Below are positions 46,501-59,110 of a DNA stretch of 64,000 bases, piece by piece. The notes beneath the pieces are model-generated. The model was given only the letters and a program-made list of their open reading frames with translations. It did not search any database and was not told the DNA's origin. The stretch lies in assembly GCA_034509425.1 (NCBI GenBank), contig JAVTVJ010000076.1, positions 4,774,001 through 4,838,000 on the forward strand. Reading direction: 5' to 3'. This DNA is from Eopsaltria australis. Its lineage: Eukaryota > Chordata > Aves > Passeriformes > Petroicidae. The position numbers were made by a program, and so were the translations under genes. Numbering within the stretch: the stretch's first letter is position 1; each line of letters opens with the position of its first letter.

Positions 46501-49500
46501 ATGTCCCCCTGGGCTGATGGGTGCATGAGCTCTAAAGCCACTATGGCCTCTGCTACAGATCACTGCAGATACTGCTCTGCTACTGTGCCAGCTCCTGGCT
46601 TATATTGACTCCAATAATTAATTGCTTTTTCTATTTTTAAATATGAAAGGGTCTCTGTTTGGCTGTCAAGTGCAGTTATTGCAGGCATGAAAGAGCCAGT
46701 TTTCAGCTGAAATTTACCCAGAGGTTGTTTGGGATTTGTAGAGTAGATCTAGGGGCTGCATCTCTCTCCCAAGCACAGTTCTTCTGTGTCTTTGTGAAGA
46801 TTTGCAAAGTCTCGTGCTGTTTCACCCTCCCTTTCCCTGCAGCATTAGGGCTGGGATGGAGTGCCACAGCCCTTTGTGCTGCCTTGCCTGAGCTTGCTGG
46901 AACTCTGTCCTGCAGTGCTTGCCCACTTTGAAAGGTGGATCCTTCCTGATGATAAACCACATTTTCTGGAAAAGGCAAGTAGGTGTATTTCATCTCTTTG
47001 TGCCAGACTACGCTTGAGGGCCATGAAAGCATCACCATCCTGATCTGGGAAATGTCCCAGTGGTGGAGAAGCAGCACAGGTGTCAGCTGGTGTCACAGCA
47101 ACACCTGTTTGTCTTTACTGAAGCAGGATTGCAGTTGCCTCAAGGGAGACTGGTTTAAACTGTAGCTTTAAATTTTTTCTAATGGGGTCCAAACAAATGT
47201 AAGCCAGCAACTTGAAAGTAATAGGAACAACAAGACCAGGCTGCCAGTGTGATCTGGGGTGACTGGAGGCTGCAACAGGGATGAGCATAGGAGCAAGATA
47301 AAGCCTTCACAGCATCTCCCTCTCTATTGCTGTTTATTGAAAGTCTTACTGGGGCAAGTAGTTAACGGTATTCCTGCTGTATAAATAAAAAAATAGTGAA
47401 CTTTACTAATTTTTTAAAATTTTTCTTGACTGGCAAAGTGAGTTGACCATAGACCGGCAGGCTGTTTACCCAGGCTACACTGACAATGCTGTTTCTCTGT
47501 CTAGAGGAGCACTGACCTTGCTGCACTGCAGCATACTGCCTACAGCCACGGGGTACCACCTGCTCCTGCTGAGGCCATAGTGCTTGCTGGGTTAGAAACC
47601 ATCAGCTGATGGTTTGGGGATCTATTTGGGTCACAGGAAAGCCAGCCAGGACTTTTCACAGGCCTGTTACGCCATGTCCCACTGCAGTGACAAAACTAGT
47701 TTCTCCTGGCAAGGTGTTGTAGTACCAGCCAGGTCTTGCCATGGACAACCATATGACACCACCTTTCACCAGTGATATCCTCATTCAGCCATTTAGAGAA
47801 AATGCCTCTTCAGAAGCAGCTGCAGGTTGCTGTGCCTACTCCAAGGAAAAGGCTGAGGTTAAATCAGATTTGCTACCTCATGTTAGCCAAAGCCAATGGA
47901 AGACAGACTCACTTTTGGTAAACAGATGTGGTTTTTTGAGTTATTACCACCCTGGGTGTTTGACTCTGTCGGAATCACAGCCGTTATCCAAACCAGTGGA
48001 TAAAACAAGCAAACATGCCTTGGGCATCTCAGTTCACTGCCTGGCAGCTTAGTGTGAAGCATCCTCCACGTGTCTGTCTCAGCCCTGGGCTGCTGTAGTG
48101 CCTGTGGCTCAGGTACGTGTTGCTTTCTGGAAGGCTGAAATAATCTAGCAGAAAAGTGGGAATTGATGGCACTACAGCACAAATTTCTGGAGCTAGACTT
48201 TCAGAGTGAAGGGCAAGTCAAGTCACTCAGATCTGACATTTCTCCCTCCATTCAGCCTAGTGTTAGGGGAGAAGACAGGGAATAGAGCCATAGCTGAGCT
48301 ATCAGGAAGCCACAGAGACTTCCATGGTCTACACAGGTTGCCCCGCTTTGTGTGTGTGGCATTATGATTCCCCAGGTCATGCCCAGTGGCTCACACCAAC
48401 CAAAGCAGGCTCCAAGGCTATTGCAAGGCTTTGGCAATATAATGGAGGAAAATTCCTCCTTCCACTCTGGAAAACTTGGCAATAGGCATAGGAAGCCAGA
48501 CATGCCACAAAAGCAGCAATCAAATAGTTTTCTTAATCAGGGCTCACTTTGTGAGAGCCCCAGCAGGTTCCTGCATTTTGCTGACTGTTTTGGAAAGCTG
48601 GTATAGGTATTTCTTGAGAATCTGGAGAAAACATCCAGCAAGTAACAGAGGTATGGGTATTCCTTAATTTATGTGCAGTACAAAGGATGTCTGCAGTGAC
48701 AGTGTGTGGTACCTCACTCTCGCCCCATCTGCACAACCCAGGAGCAATTCTCACATCAGGCAGTGGACACTCACAGCCTCTCATTTTCTCTTTGATTCAC
48801 CCTGACTATCAAGATGAAGGAAGCACTGAGATAGCAGTCCTTATGTTTTTTCACTGAGTACTTCCTTTCCGAGACACTTACGCACTGAGTCCCACAGAAG
48901 CCAAAGCCAACAGTGTAATAATACCTGTGCAGCACTGCTGAGCAAAAGGTCAAAATCAGGTTCACTGTATCACTCATGCTCCCTGTGTGAGGAACTGAAT
49001 GTAGTCTTAAAGATTATGTTAGGGCTTTTGGAGATTTATGGTATTATTCCAGGCTGTCTATGGGCTTTCTACCCACCTTGTCTAGTTGCCTACAAATTAT
49101 AATAAATTGGAAACACTGAATGCCTGAATATCCAATATCCAGGGTCCCCAACACAGCGATGACTGATATTTGGAGTTTTACTTCTTAGAGTGAATAATGT
49201 CAACGTGTGTGACCATAGTCAATTTATCACTGTGACAAAGACCGAGCTATAGTGATTGGGGACAAGAATATAACAAACCCCAAAGATTTAATCCTGGATG
49301 CATATCTCCACTCTTGTTTCATGATGTTACACTATTGTAAAATGGGAGATCTGACTCTACTGGCTGGAGACTCTGATTCCATTATTGATCTGCTTCTCCT
49401 TGTCTCCTCACTGGATTTTTTACTGGGGACAATACAAGACTTTTGTGGATTTTGTGAGCCAATTTGCATTTTCTGAACCAATTTATGCACCATGCTCTTC

Positions 49501-49796
49501 TCTCATCTGCACCATGATAATGCTGGAATGATTCAATTTCTTATTCATTAATAGGGCAGAGAAATCACTGCTATATCACTGACTCCACGATATTGTTCTA
49601 CCTTAAGGGTTACAGCATGGTGTTTTTCACAAGTAAATAAGAAGGCTGCAGGAAAATACAAATGTTGACTCTGGTGGGAGGATTTAACCTACTAAACAAA
49701 TCCTCAGCAACTGACCAAATCTGTAAAGTACCAGAGAGAAAAAAATTTTGCTTCCACACAAACAAGAGTGATATTTTCAAACATGTATCTGAAGTG
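43579..49796. other. Unique non-coding sequence, nothing identified
   Basis: Six kilobases without a recognisable repeat family, RNA gene or exon. Frames reach 148 codons (45085-45531, + strand). Several lie in GC-richer patches where stops are rarer, with open frames on both strands. An AATAAA near 45046-45051 is followed by GTTTCCATTCC but nothing upstream looks like a transcript end. Confidence 0.6.
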
Positions 49797-49828
49797 AAAA
49801 AAAAAAAAAGAAAAAAAGAAAAAAAGAA
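49797..49828. repeat. A-rich tract with single G interruptions
   Basis: A13 (49797-49809) is followed by GAAAAAAAGAAAAAAGAAA. It is simple low-complexity sequence; the Lys-rich reading across it is an artefact. Confidence 0.9.
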
Positions 49829-52800
49829 ACCAACAACCTCAGAAGCAGCACAAAACATCCTTTGTTGCCGGACGTGAGAAAAACACTACAGTTCTAAAAA
49901 AAGCCATAGGAAGGAAGTGGAAGAACCTCAGAGGCGAGTGGGAGTGCGAAAGGAATGTGACTGCATTTTTCCCCCTCCCTGCATGTAAGCTCACTGCTAG
50001 CAGGCAAGGGGAGAGCTGTTGGGAGAGTTTTACTATTTGGGAACTTTGCTGTTCAGAAGTGCAGTGCATATTAAAGCAACTGACTCTTCTGTGTTCTCTT
50101 TCTGAACTTTGCAGTTAAAAAAACCCAGCATCCCAAATGACTACCAGGTTTAGCATCCAAGTTCTGCTCTTGGTTCTACTTCCGTAAGCTCAAAAGGATC
50201 TAATTTCTTCTGATTACTATACCCTTCCATTTGAATTTTACCACCCTGATGCCCCCATCCTTTGCAGTTTCCTTGCTACATCCAAACCCAATAAAACACA
50301 GGGGGGAGCAAACACTGACAACTTTGTCTGTGAAACATTTGGAGACACTCTGAATTTTATTTTGTATAGCTCCCAAGCCACTGAGATTGCCAAAAACCAA
50401 GCAGAAGAAAACAGAAGAGTCATTTGAAAACAATGTCATGAAAAGGAAATCAATTTCGTATGCATTTCTGAGATTAATGACAAGCATAAAGGAGAAAGAA
50501 CTCAAGGACCACAATCTTAGGAGGTCTTTATGTCATACTATGGCAGAGACTTTTGGGCAGAGTTACAGGTACTGCATCTTTAAAGCATCTATCTGGACCA
50601 CCGGGCCAGGATGGCCCTGAATAATGAATGACTTGCTAAGCCACAGGCCCTGCTGGTAGTATGTCTCTAAGAGACATGCATTTGCTGAGCAGTGCTATAT
50701 GGGCCTTATTTGCTCTACCTGAGAAAAGGGCTTATCATTTCAGCATGAATTTGAATTCTCTGGAGAGCCAGCAGTAAGAAAAAAAAAATTGAGATGCTAA
50801 ACTGAAATATAAAAAAATCTGAGACATAAAATTATTTCTTTGTTTATTTTTAAGTGATGTTTGTCATCCCTCTTGCAGTAGCTGTGAAATAGCCTGAATT
50901 TTGTTTTCTGGAGAGTGATGTAAACTCTGAAAGGCTTCACCTTTCACATTCCCTCTTTGCAGTGGTGCAGCACGTTCCCTCTCTTTCCAACAAGATCTTT
51001 TTTTTTTGGTACCATTTCTCTTCACTAGCTCTCCATTATTAATGAGGTTTGCATGAGAACATACTTTCTGTTTTGTTCTAGAGCTTGTTTTCTCCTCCTC
51101 TGCTCACAGTTACTCTGTGTATCTCTGATCTCTGTACGCTGTTGCAGAGAGCAAAGGCAGCCAAAGGGCACAGGGAGGACAAGAAGTAGTAGCAACAACA
51201 CTCCTGACAAGTCAAGCTAACCATCTGTCTCCTCTTTCCCAGGAAGGTGAGAGGAAAAGCAATTTTGGTTCTCCACAAAAAATGTGACAGAGCCCTCACA
51301 TACCCCATGGCTACTGTGGCTGCCATGCTTCACATTCCTACTTGCTAAAGGTTTGCTGTTACCCCAGTGTTAACTTGGATGAGCTTATCTCTGTGTCCAG
51401 CATTTCCTGTGGAAAAGCATGAACCCAACTGCTGCCTTGCATTTAGCAGAACTCTTTATGCTGGTGCAAAACAGGTGAGAAACCATATCCCACTAAAAGA
51501 CTTCTCAGCCATGCCTGTGCAGCAGTGGGGAACAGGAACCTCATGTCTTTTTCTTACTGTAGGCTCCTTCCAAGTACTGAGACCAAGCAGGGGTCCCAAA
51601 GATGGTTTGCTTTAAGCTGAAGTTTTTTAAGTTGCTTGGATAAGTGACTATTAGAGCCCCTGAAAATTGGAATACACCATGTTTTACAGTTCTCTGGTGA
51701 GACAGAGTAAGGCAACACCTTCCATCTTACACAAGCAGCCAAAGAGAGCTGAAGGATGTGCTTAAAGCACACGTGGGAAGTCTGTGGCAGAGCAAAAGGA
51801 GTCATGACTTCCAAACTGGCAGGATAAGTCCTTTCTGACATAGGCCCTACTTCCCCTTCCCATCCTTCATAACAAAAGGCTGACTCAGGCCCACAGCTCT
51901 GGGTCCTCTGCACAGACCCACTCTTCACCCACGCCTTTCTCCAGGGGTGGTCAGAGCTCCTGGGTTTTGGTGTGAACTTCTCAGTGCCAGTAGTTGAGAG
52001 CAGCTCAGGGCATACCACATGCCAGGGTGATGAGCTCCTTCCAAACATGTCGACTGACAGTTCCTGTGGTTCTGCTTTTTTGTTAACACATGCAGAACCG
52101 GTCTTGACTCTTCTTCAGCTACTTCTGCACTGAGGGACATATGGAACCCTGATGGCCAGGGAGAGCCACGGCAGGACAGTTCTCTGGTGGAATGCGTGGT
52201 TACAACACCAAGCTGTGATTGAGGAGCTCAGTGACCAATTCTGTCTTTATCTTTCTGGGTTATCCTGCATAAACCTCAGCGGACTTGATCCACAGCTCCT
52301 CTGTTTTCTGTGGTTGCTTTCAAAGTCTACCAAGTTTGAATTCAGGTTTTCTCTAAGGCTATGGGCCCCTGTCATCATGACCATTACGTCCTCTCACCCA
52401 TGACAAGATCCAAACTGTCTGCAGATAGACCACTGGTCCCTGTACCACTAATGAGGAGGGACATGACTGACAACTCACAGACATTTATAGAAGGCAATAT
52501 GAATGCTGCATTCCGTTCTCAGCCCGCTTGCTCAATGGGGCAGCTTTCTTCTGTCTTCGTTCTGCAGCTCTTCAAGGTAGCACCTCTCTCCTACAGCCTG
52601 CGGTACAGCAGGGACTCCCTCTGGGCTGGGGGCCCACCATTCGTGATGTAGTACCGAGACTCATAACAGGACGCTGGCTCCATGGTGGGAGGCAACACCC
52701 ACACATGCAGGGAATGACGCTGGGAAAATTCCTCGGTGCTCCTCCCATGGCCCATGTGTCCCAGCTCTGCCAGCAGATATCTGCGGGGGGCCCTGAGCTG

Positions 52801-53369
52801 CCTGTGCACTTCCCTGCAGCCCCTGTGCTCCCACCCCTCCCTCCATCACACAGCAAGACCAATAACAGTGTGCTGGTGAGGATGCACGTGTGATGGTACA
52901 AGGCTGCCCTGCATCACTGGCTCTTGTAGGATCAGCAGCAACCACTCAGAATATGGCTGTTCCCAGAAATCACTCTGCTCTCACGTTAATGAGATCACTT
53001 TTCAGAAAATAGCATGAAAAGTTAGATCAGATGTGTTTTTCACTGTGGGAAATGCACTGCTATTTGTCATTCACAGGATGACAGTGCAAAGAGCTACATG
53101 TACTCTTCCCCTTCACTTTCCATCTCTGCTTGGGTGAACGGGGTGTTTTCCCTGTGCCTTCCACCATAACCAGAGTTTATTTTCAACTCATTGGCTGTCA
53201 CTGTGCCTGTTTGGTGACTTGAAGTGCTAACAGCTCAAAATTGGCTGTTGCAGAGCTGATACTCGAGTTATTACTGACCAATTCAGCTTTTGGTTCCTGC
53301 TCAGCGGCTCTGAGCGAGGTGAAAGTGCTGTAACCCATTACCCAACCCCTCAGTCAGCCCAGACCATTT
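49829..53369. other. Unique non-coding sequence, nothing identified
   Basis: No gene recognised. The 52500-52900 segment is the GC-richest visible part and is open in several frames on both strands. It does not have CpG-island density and shows no conserved protein motif. A 164-codon minus-strand ORF (51554-52048) is unassigned and treated as chance. Confidence 0.6.
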
Positions 53370-53390
53370 TTTTGTTTGTTTTCTTTACAG

Positions 53391-53520
53391 CAATCTCTTG
53401 AGTGGTTGCAGAAATGCAAACAGAAAGCGCTCCTGACAGATTGAAAACAATTAGGAACGTCTCAGAGTCACTGGAGCAGAGATTTTGTTATGATAATAAA
53501 GAATGTTCTTTGCTGGTGTA
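53391..53520 (+). ncRNA. Weak candidate terminal exon of a spliced transcript
   Basis: The acceptor TTTTTTTGTTTGTTTTCTTTACAG-type run ends with AG at 53389-53390 and is close to ideal. An AATAAA lies at 53495-53500, followed by a T/G-rich stretch (TGTTCTTTGCTGGTGTA) where cleavage would be expected. The only in-frame reading from the acceptor is 17 codons ending at TGA 53442-53444, so a non-coding RNA exon or a very short coding tail is more likely than a full domain. The block also looks conserved (AACAATTAGGAACGTC). Evidence is limited to signal order and spacing. Confidence 0.2.
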
Positions 53521-53530
53521 TTATTTTAAA

Positions 53531-54288
53531 AGGAGAAAATTAAAAGGAAATATATCATGAAGGAGCTGACAGTGCTCAAAACCCACATCCTGTTGTTATC
53601 CATGGGCCTGGTACTATATACTGCTGGCAGCTGTGAGATGAACTTTCCCATTAGGCCCCTTCCAAGCCCTTAACCCTGACCCAAAGGGACCTTCTTTCCC
53701 TCTTTTAAAGGGAGAGAGAGAAATCAATCTCCCTGCTGATTCAGCTGTGGGCCTCTTATGTCCAAGGAATATTAGCACTGCAAAAAGAAGGAGGAAAAAA
53801 AAATGTGCAGATTGAGTTTTTTTTAATGATGTGGATCGGTGATATTTATGGACTAAGGTTCCTATTCCTGGGACCCATTTGAAGCAATCAAATTACTTTC
53901 CTAAAGCATCAAAGACTCAGATTCTAAACTGAAACCCCTTGCTTGGTCTTAATTCCTTCCAGCATGCTTAGAACTAATAATTTCCAAGACCAGATTAAAG
54001 TCACGGATACTACTACTCCTAGCTCTTGTAAACTTCCTCCTGCAGGACTGCCTTGCTTGAGAATCATAGACACTTTTCTCAGGCTTTTTAACAGCTACAC
54101 ACATGTCTTTTTAATTTCCTAAGACAAGGCTAGTTTCTTTCAAGATGTTCCACTGGCTCACTGCTATTACTGTCAAAACTTGCTTGCTGTCCCTCTTTTG
54201 CCTGCTATTTACAGGCTTCTAGGAATATATTAAGCTGCATTTTTTAAAACAGCAGTGTTTCCTTCTTCTTAGCTGCTTTGTTTTGTAC
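53531..54288. other. Unique non-coding sequence, nothing identified
   Basis: No gene or repeat recognised between the candidate exon and the purine tract. Confidence 0.6.
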
Positions 54289-54389
54289 AAAAAAAAAAAA
54301 AGAGAGAGAAAGGATAAAAAATTTAAAATACTCAGAAAGCAAAAAAGAAAGAAAAATAAAAAGATAAAAACAAAAAGAAAAAGAAAGAA

Positions 54390-54480
<91 letters not shown>

Positions 54481-54492
54481 AAAAAAAGAAAG
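54289..54492 (+). repeat. A/G microsatellite with 121-nt pure purine run
   Basis: A13 (54289-54301) leads into an A-rich purine region, then an uninterrupted purine run from 54372 to 54492. The run passes from AAAAAG words through (GA)n near 54401-54420 to about 15 AAAG units up to 54480. Long homopurine mirror repeats can form intramolecular triplex (H-DNA). All reading frames across it are repeat artefacts (Ser/Phe/Leu on one strand, Lys/Glu/Arg on the other). Confidence 0.97.
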
Positions 54493-55952
54493 TCCCACCA
54501 CACTTAACCCTACCTAAAGCTCAAATCTTTCCTATCTCTGTAAAAAGCTAACAGTGCCTCATTTAGAGGCAGAAGTAAAAAGTTCACCAGAAATGCCCCC
54601 ATCTGGAAGCATTTACTGGCTTTAGGTATCTCTGTCTTTTGCCATGTTTCTGTGAAGTCACATGTACAAGCGAAGCCAGCCTTTCTGCACAGTCAGGATA
54701 CAGGGGCAAAATCAACTTTAGCCCAGAGCCCTGAGGACACTCATAGTGCTTTGCAATATGCTACTGTCACAAAAGTCCCTCAGTGCAGCACTGCCTGCAA
54801 GATACACTCCAGAAGAAGAGAACACAGACATCTCAGGAGGTCTTGTACTCTGCCAAAGGTTTGTGCCTGGTCCTATATACCCCAGAGTGACTCCTGAGAA
54901 GCTACTGAGCACAGATTGTGATGGGAGTACCTTATCTGGTGCCAGGACAAGCTGGGGCAGGTCCAGACAAGGAAGCTGAAGGTGGACAAAAGGGGGCAGC
55001 TCTCTGGAGAACTCCAGCCCAGGTGAGCAGCCTCGACAGTTCAGCAAAGATCAGCTGGTTATGACACCCTAGCCTTGCCACACAGGCAGCTCAAGGAGTG
55101 CTCCAGGTCCTTGGAGTCTCACTCAGGGCTCGTGGCCCAGAATAGTTCCAAGGTAACTCACTTAACTTTGGCTGGTTTCACATAGATTTCCCCTGACTTA
55201 ACCGTGTCCAAGCCATTGTTTTGTTGTGCAGATTCATGGCAATTTTCTTATCCTCTGTGTGCAGATGGTGACTGGACAGGGCGAGCTTCTTCAAGGCAAG
55301 AGCTCTGAGAAGTAGAAGGAAAAAAACCTGATGGGGGGCATCTCTGGAGCTGAAGGCTCCAATATCTCTAATGCTTTTACCATGGTCCTGGACACAGAAA
55401 ATCAGAAGGAGGGAAGATGAGAGGGAAGAAGGGAGGATGCTACTACTACGTAGAAGGAGAAACCCTCCCTTCAGCAGAAAATAGCAAATCTGCCTCCTCT
55501 TCAGCCTTTCATAGATAATTCTGGTGGAGGCAGAGGAGGTATCTGGTGTTACCAGTTCAGAAGTAGGCTACTGAATTCCACAGTCTGATTAAATCCAAAA
55601 TAAATTAAGATACTTCTTTGTTACTGTGACAGAAGAAGCATGGATAAATGCACTTTAAACCCACTACATTTTAAAGTTATTTCTTGCTTTGGTATTTAAC
55701 ATGAAGTGTCCAGGTTGGAAAACTCTGACCTAAAGGCTTGCTCCATTTCCTCTGTGAATGAACTCAGCAAAGGTTTTCCTGGCCTGACTAGAAAGTGGTG
55801 AAATTTAACTCATTCATATGTCAAACCCACTTTAAAATCCTTTGTGATGAAGCATTATGGAAGAGCTGAGTGCTCAGAAATTGTGACTCAGCCTTTCCTC
55901 TCTCCTGTCCCACCCCAGAAAACTACAATCAGGAACTGGCTCAAATAGTGCC
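54493..55952. other. Unique non-coding sequence, nothing identified
   Basis: No gene or repeat recognised. A GGGGGC run near 54994 recalls a CTCF core but the flanks do not fit. Overlapping frames up to 109 codons occur on both strands. Confidence 0.6.
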
Positions 55953-55970
55953 TTTTTTTTTTTTTTTTTT
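55953..55970. repeat. T18 homopolymer
   Basis: Eighteen consecutive T residues. If read as a minus-strand poly(A), no retrocopied gene is recognisable on its other side. Confidence 0.97.
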
Positions 55971-56715
55971 AATGAGTAGTAATGGAGAAGGGAAGTGTTT
56001 TACTGGACTTCTAGGTTTAAAGTGACTGTTCATCTTTCTCAGCTCCTGCAAGGGACAACTCTAATTTTTTCTTCATCTTGACAGAGATCTAGATGTAAGA
56101 TATAGGATGTGACCTAGGAGGAGCCACAGTACTTCTAGTGATGGGGAAGAGCAGCCTGTGTGTCTCCCAAAGCACTCCCTCTTACAGCAATGCAGCTTCA
56201 CAGCTTCTCTCCTCATCTGTGATCCCCGAGTGTGCCACGGAGCAGAAGTGAGCTGAACTTGATGTTGGGATCTCAGAGAGGGAGGGAGGCCACAGGACCC
56301 CAGCTGCCATGGTGGGACACCTACACCTTTGGAGTAATTACAGCACTCAAGGAGATGGAAGTGAGACCAAACTCCAAGGCACGACCACTGCTGCAGTCAG
56401 GTGAGCTGGCAAGCTGCCAAGGATAAGGTGTTAGCATCATTCTAATTAGCTGCTGAGTTATGATCCCTGATTTCATCTTTTTGAGGAGCGCACAAAGAAG
56501 ACTCCAGGGGGAAAAGCCTTAGCACAAAGCACACTTTCAACATAAAAACTGGGCTGCCAGGATCACATCATCTTTTGGCTCATGGACTTACACAATGGAG
56601 GATAGGAATGTGCTGGAAAAGGAAAGCCCTCTCTAGGTCTGAGTAGCCCCTAAGATTAGAGATGTGACTGAAACTTTAAGAGAAATGGAAATTAAAAAAG
56701 AGCTAGCTATTTGTT
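55971..56715. other. Unique non-coding sequence, nothing identified
   Basis: No gene, RNA or repeat recognised between the two homopolymers. Confidence 0.6.
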
Positions 56716-56742
56716 AAAAAAAAAAAAAAAAAAAAGAAAAAA
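56716..56742. repeat. A20 homopolymer plus short A-run
   Basis: Twenty A residues, one G, then six A. No polyadenylation signal or retrocopy is evident upstream. Confidence 0.97.
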
Positions 56743-57637
56743 TGAACATAACCACATATAATCAACTAATTTTGTGAACATTTTTCTGTTGCCATCAGAT
56801 AGAAGTTGCTAAGTGGTCACTACTGCACATCACAAACCTGATAAAAATTGTTACAGGAAATAGGAAGAGTGGGTTTCTGTAGGCTTCACATTCGGAGGGA
56901 GGAAACCTAAAAACGAGAGTGAGGAGCTAGCAATAGAAAGGACAGTCTGGGAGCTGGAAGTTATAACTATGCAACGTTGTGACCTTTCAGGCCTTAGACT
57001 TCAAGTGAACCCTGGCAAAACAAGACTCTGTCCAGAGGGCCAGGCACAATGGCAACAGGGTCATGTCACATGAGATGTGAGAAAATTCTGTATTGGACAA
57101 ATAAGAATCAGTGAACTCTGCAGCTGGCCTCATCAGCACAACTTCTCACCCCAGGGTGAGCTCTGGCATCTGCCACTACCTCCTCAGACCTGCACTCCTG
57201 TTTGTTGGTACCCACAGCTCTGGAAAGCACTGAGACCTTTGCTCTCCTTTTCGGTACATTCATGCCTTTCCTAACTATGTGTAAACTGTTAGAAAAGAAA
57301 AGGTTAATGTAATTGGTCTTCCCTCGTGCCTGTCTCTGAAAGAAAATTAGTTTTCCTCAAGTATGCCAATATGCCAATATCCTATCTATCATTCTGCAAA
57401 TGGTGGAGCCTTTTAAGCCTATGTGTCTGCCCTGCAAAAACTCCAGTGAACACGGGGCCCTGGTGGCTTCACGGCACTTACACCAGAGTCCTCTGCAGCT
57501 CTGTCTCACAGTCAGCAGGGGCTGAAAAGGGGGTCTCACAGGAAGCTGTTGCTATCACACATAGTCAGCTACTGTAACCACCAGGTTTCAACCAGGTGTT
57601 CAACAGCAAAGGTACAAGAAGCTCTGATAAAATGCTT
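56743..57637. other. Unique non-coding sequence, nothing identified
   Basis: No gene recognised. A small duplication, TATGCCAATATGCCAATATCC, lies near 57362-57382. Confidence 0.6.
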
Positions 57638-57775
57638 ACAATTGCCTTGGGGATAACAAGGCAATTGTCAGTGGGGAAACTGAGGTACAGAGAAGCAGGG
57701 AATTGCTCAAGGCCACACAGAGAGTGAGTGGCCAGACTCCAATCTCTTCCACTGACACTCTCAGCTGCAATCTCC
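57638..57775 (-). repeat. MIR/CORE-SINE copy, minus strand
   Basis: The + strand reads GTGGGGAAACTGAGGTACAG, AGAAGC, AATTGCTCAAGGCCACACAG, AGAGTGAGTGGCCAGACTCC. This closely follows the reverse complement of the MIR body (GGGGAAACTGAGGCACAGAGAGG ... TTGCCCAAGGTCACACAG ... AAGTGGCAGAGCTGGGATT). It is the best-preserved of the three SINE copies in the window. At its edge is an 11-bp perfect hairpin (57638-57648 with 57658-57668, 9-nt loop). The family is old and shared by amniotes; outer ends are approximate. Confidence 0.8.
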
Positions 57776-58989
57776 CCTGCAGGCCATGCTGCCTGCCACC
57801 AGGAAAAAAACAAGAAGCAGGTTGCAACTCGGCAGCTTACAAGACTATAAATATAGTTCAAGGTTGTGCTGATACAATAATAATCCACAGGAGTGAAACT
57901 TGAGCCATTTGTGTGTGTGTGCATAACCAGGACTGGAAGATATGTTTATTATGTTGCTCAGAGATTTCCTTTCCATTATACTCTGAGCAAACCACACTGT
58001 GCTAAAGACAAAATATTCTCTTTACATGACTGTGCTTTCCTGGACCTTTTCCACCTTCCAGATGCAGTTTTCTGTTCTACCCCTCCCTTCCACTTGCTCT
58101 CCTTGCCATCAGAATCCTTTCTGCTCACCTGGATGGGACAACAGGAGCAGGGAGCCACCAGATTTGCCCAGCTGAGAATAATGCACTCGGAGTCTTTCTT
58201 GCAGAATCACTAACAAGATACAGAGGAATAGGAGGCAAGTGTAAGAAGGGAAGAAACTAAAGATAGTAAAAGGATAATTTGGCTTTCAGAATGCTGCCTG
58301 GAAAGTCTCTAGTTTGCACAGTTGGTGTATAGCTGTACAACAAACTGTAATCTAGAATATCGAGTAATGATGGCTATCCCTGCCTTCCCACCAACACAGT
58401 TTGGGAGTCAACTGAGAAGAAAGGTCACTACCTCCTTTCGCTCATATACATCCCTCCAGAGATGTCCTTCTTGCAACTTTCTTCTCCTCTCTCCCTGGCT
58501 GCCTTACTTTGTTCAAGCCACAAGACACAAATAGACTCAGGGACAGGCTGCTAGACCAGCATTTCTCCACCTTTTTTGGCTGATTTTAATCTCACCTTCA
58601 TGTGTTTTCAACATACTCATCAACTCTGTTTTCTGTAAATAAGGCAAGGCTTCACTTCTATCAAATCACAGTTTTTTTGTTTTGTGAGCTTCTCCTGTGA
58701 ATTCACCCCACATATTATAATGCTGGATCATGTTTAATTTATGCCATTCAGTCTTTCCTTCAGATCAGCCTCCCTGGGCAGCCCCAGACTTTTCATACCA
58801 CTGTCCCAGTGCAAGGGCTTGGAAACTGGACCCTTCCCTCTAGAGCTCTCTTGGCTTTTCCACTCTTGTTGGCTGAGCTCCTTTCCCTCCCAGCCTACCA
58901 GCTGTTCTGGGAACAGCAGCTATTTCAGAGCACCACAGGCAATGACCCAAACTTTTTTGTGCCCTTAGGACAATCAAAGTGTGCCCTAG
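57776..58989. other. Unique non-coding sequence, nothing identified
   Basis: No gene recognised. A GT microsatellite of about six units lies near 57909-57920. Frames up to 106 codons (57893-58213) show no family signature. Confidence 0.6.
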
Positions 58990-59110
58990 TTTAGGGTGCT
59001 TTCATGTACCAAATCCCTGTGTGGCCTAACTTCTCAGAGTGCTGGAAACTCATGTCAAAGTCAGAGGTTCAGCATCCCTAGGCATTACAGCCAGGTATGT
59101 GAGAAACAGT
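58990..59110. repeat. Possible second copy of the palindromic amniote repeat
   Basis: CTTCTCAGAGTGCTGGAAACTCATG is followed by TCAAAGTCAGAGGTTCAGCATCCCTAGG. This has the layout TTTCAGA-GTGCTG ... centre ... GGTTCAGCACC seen in the element at 30100-30410, but with more mutations and no clear outer arms. The call is tentative. Confidence 0.35.

Noticed and set aside
51554..52048. 164-codon minus-strand ORF
   Set aside because: No family resemblance; multiple overlapping frames in a stop-poor patch.
54219..54507. Long Ser/Phe/Leu and Lys/Glu/Arg frames
   Set aside because: Translations of the A/G microsatellite, not proteins.
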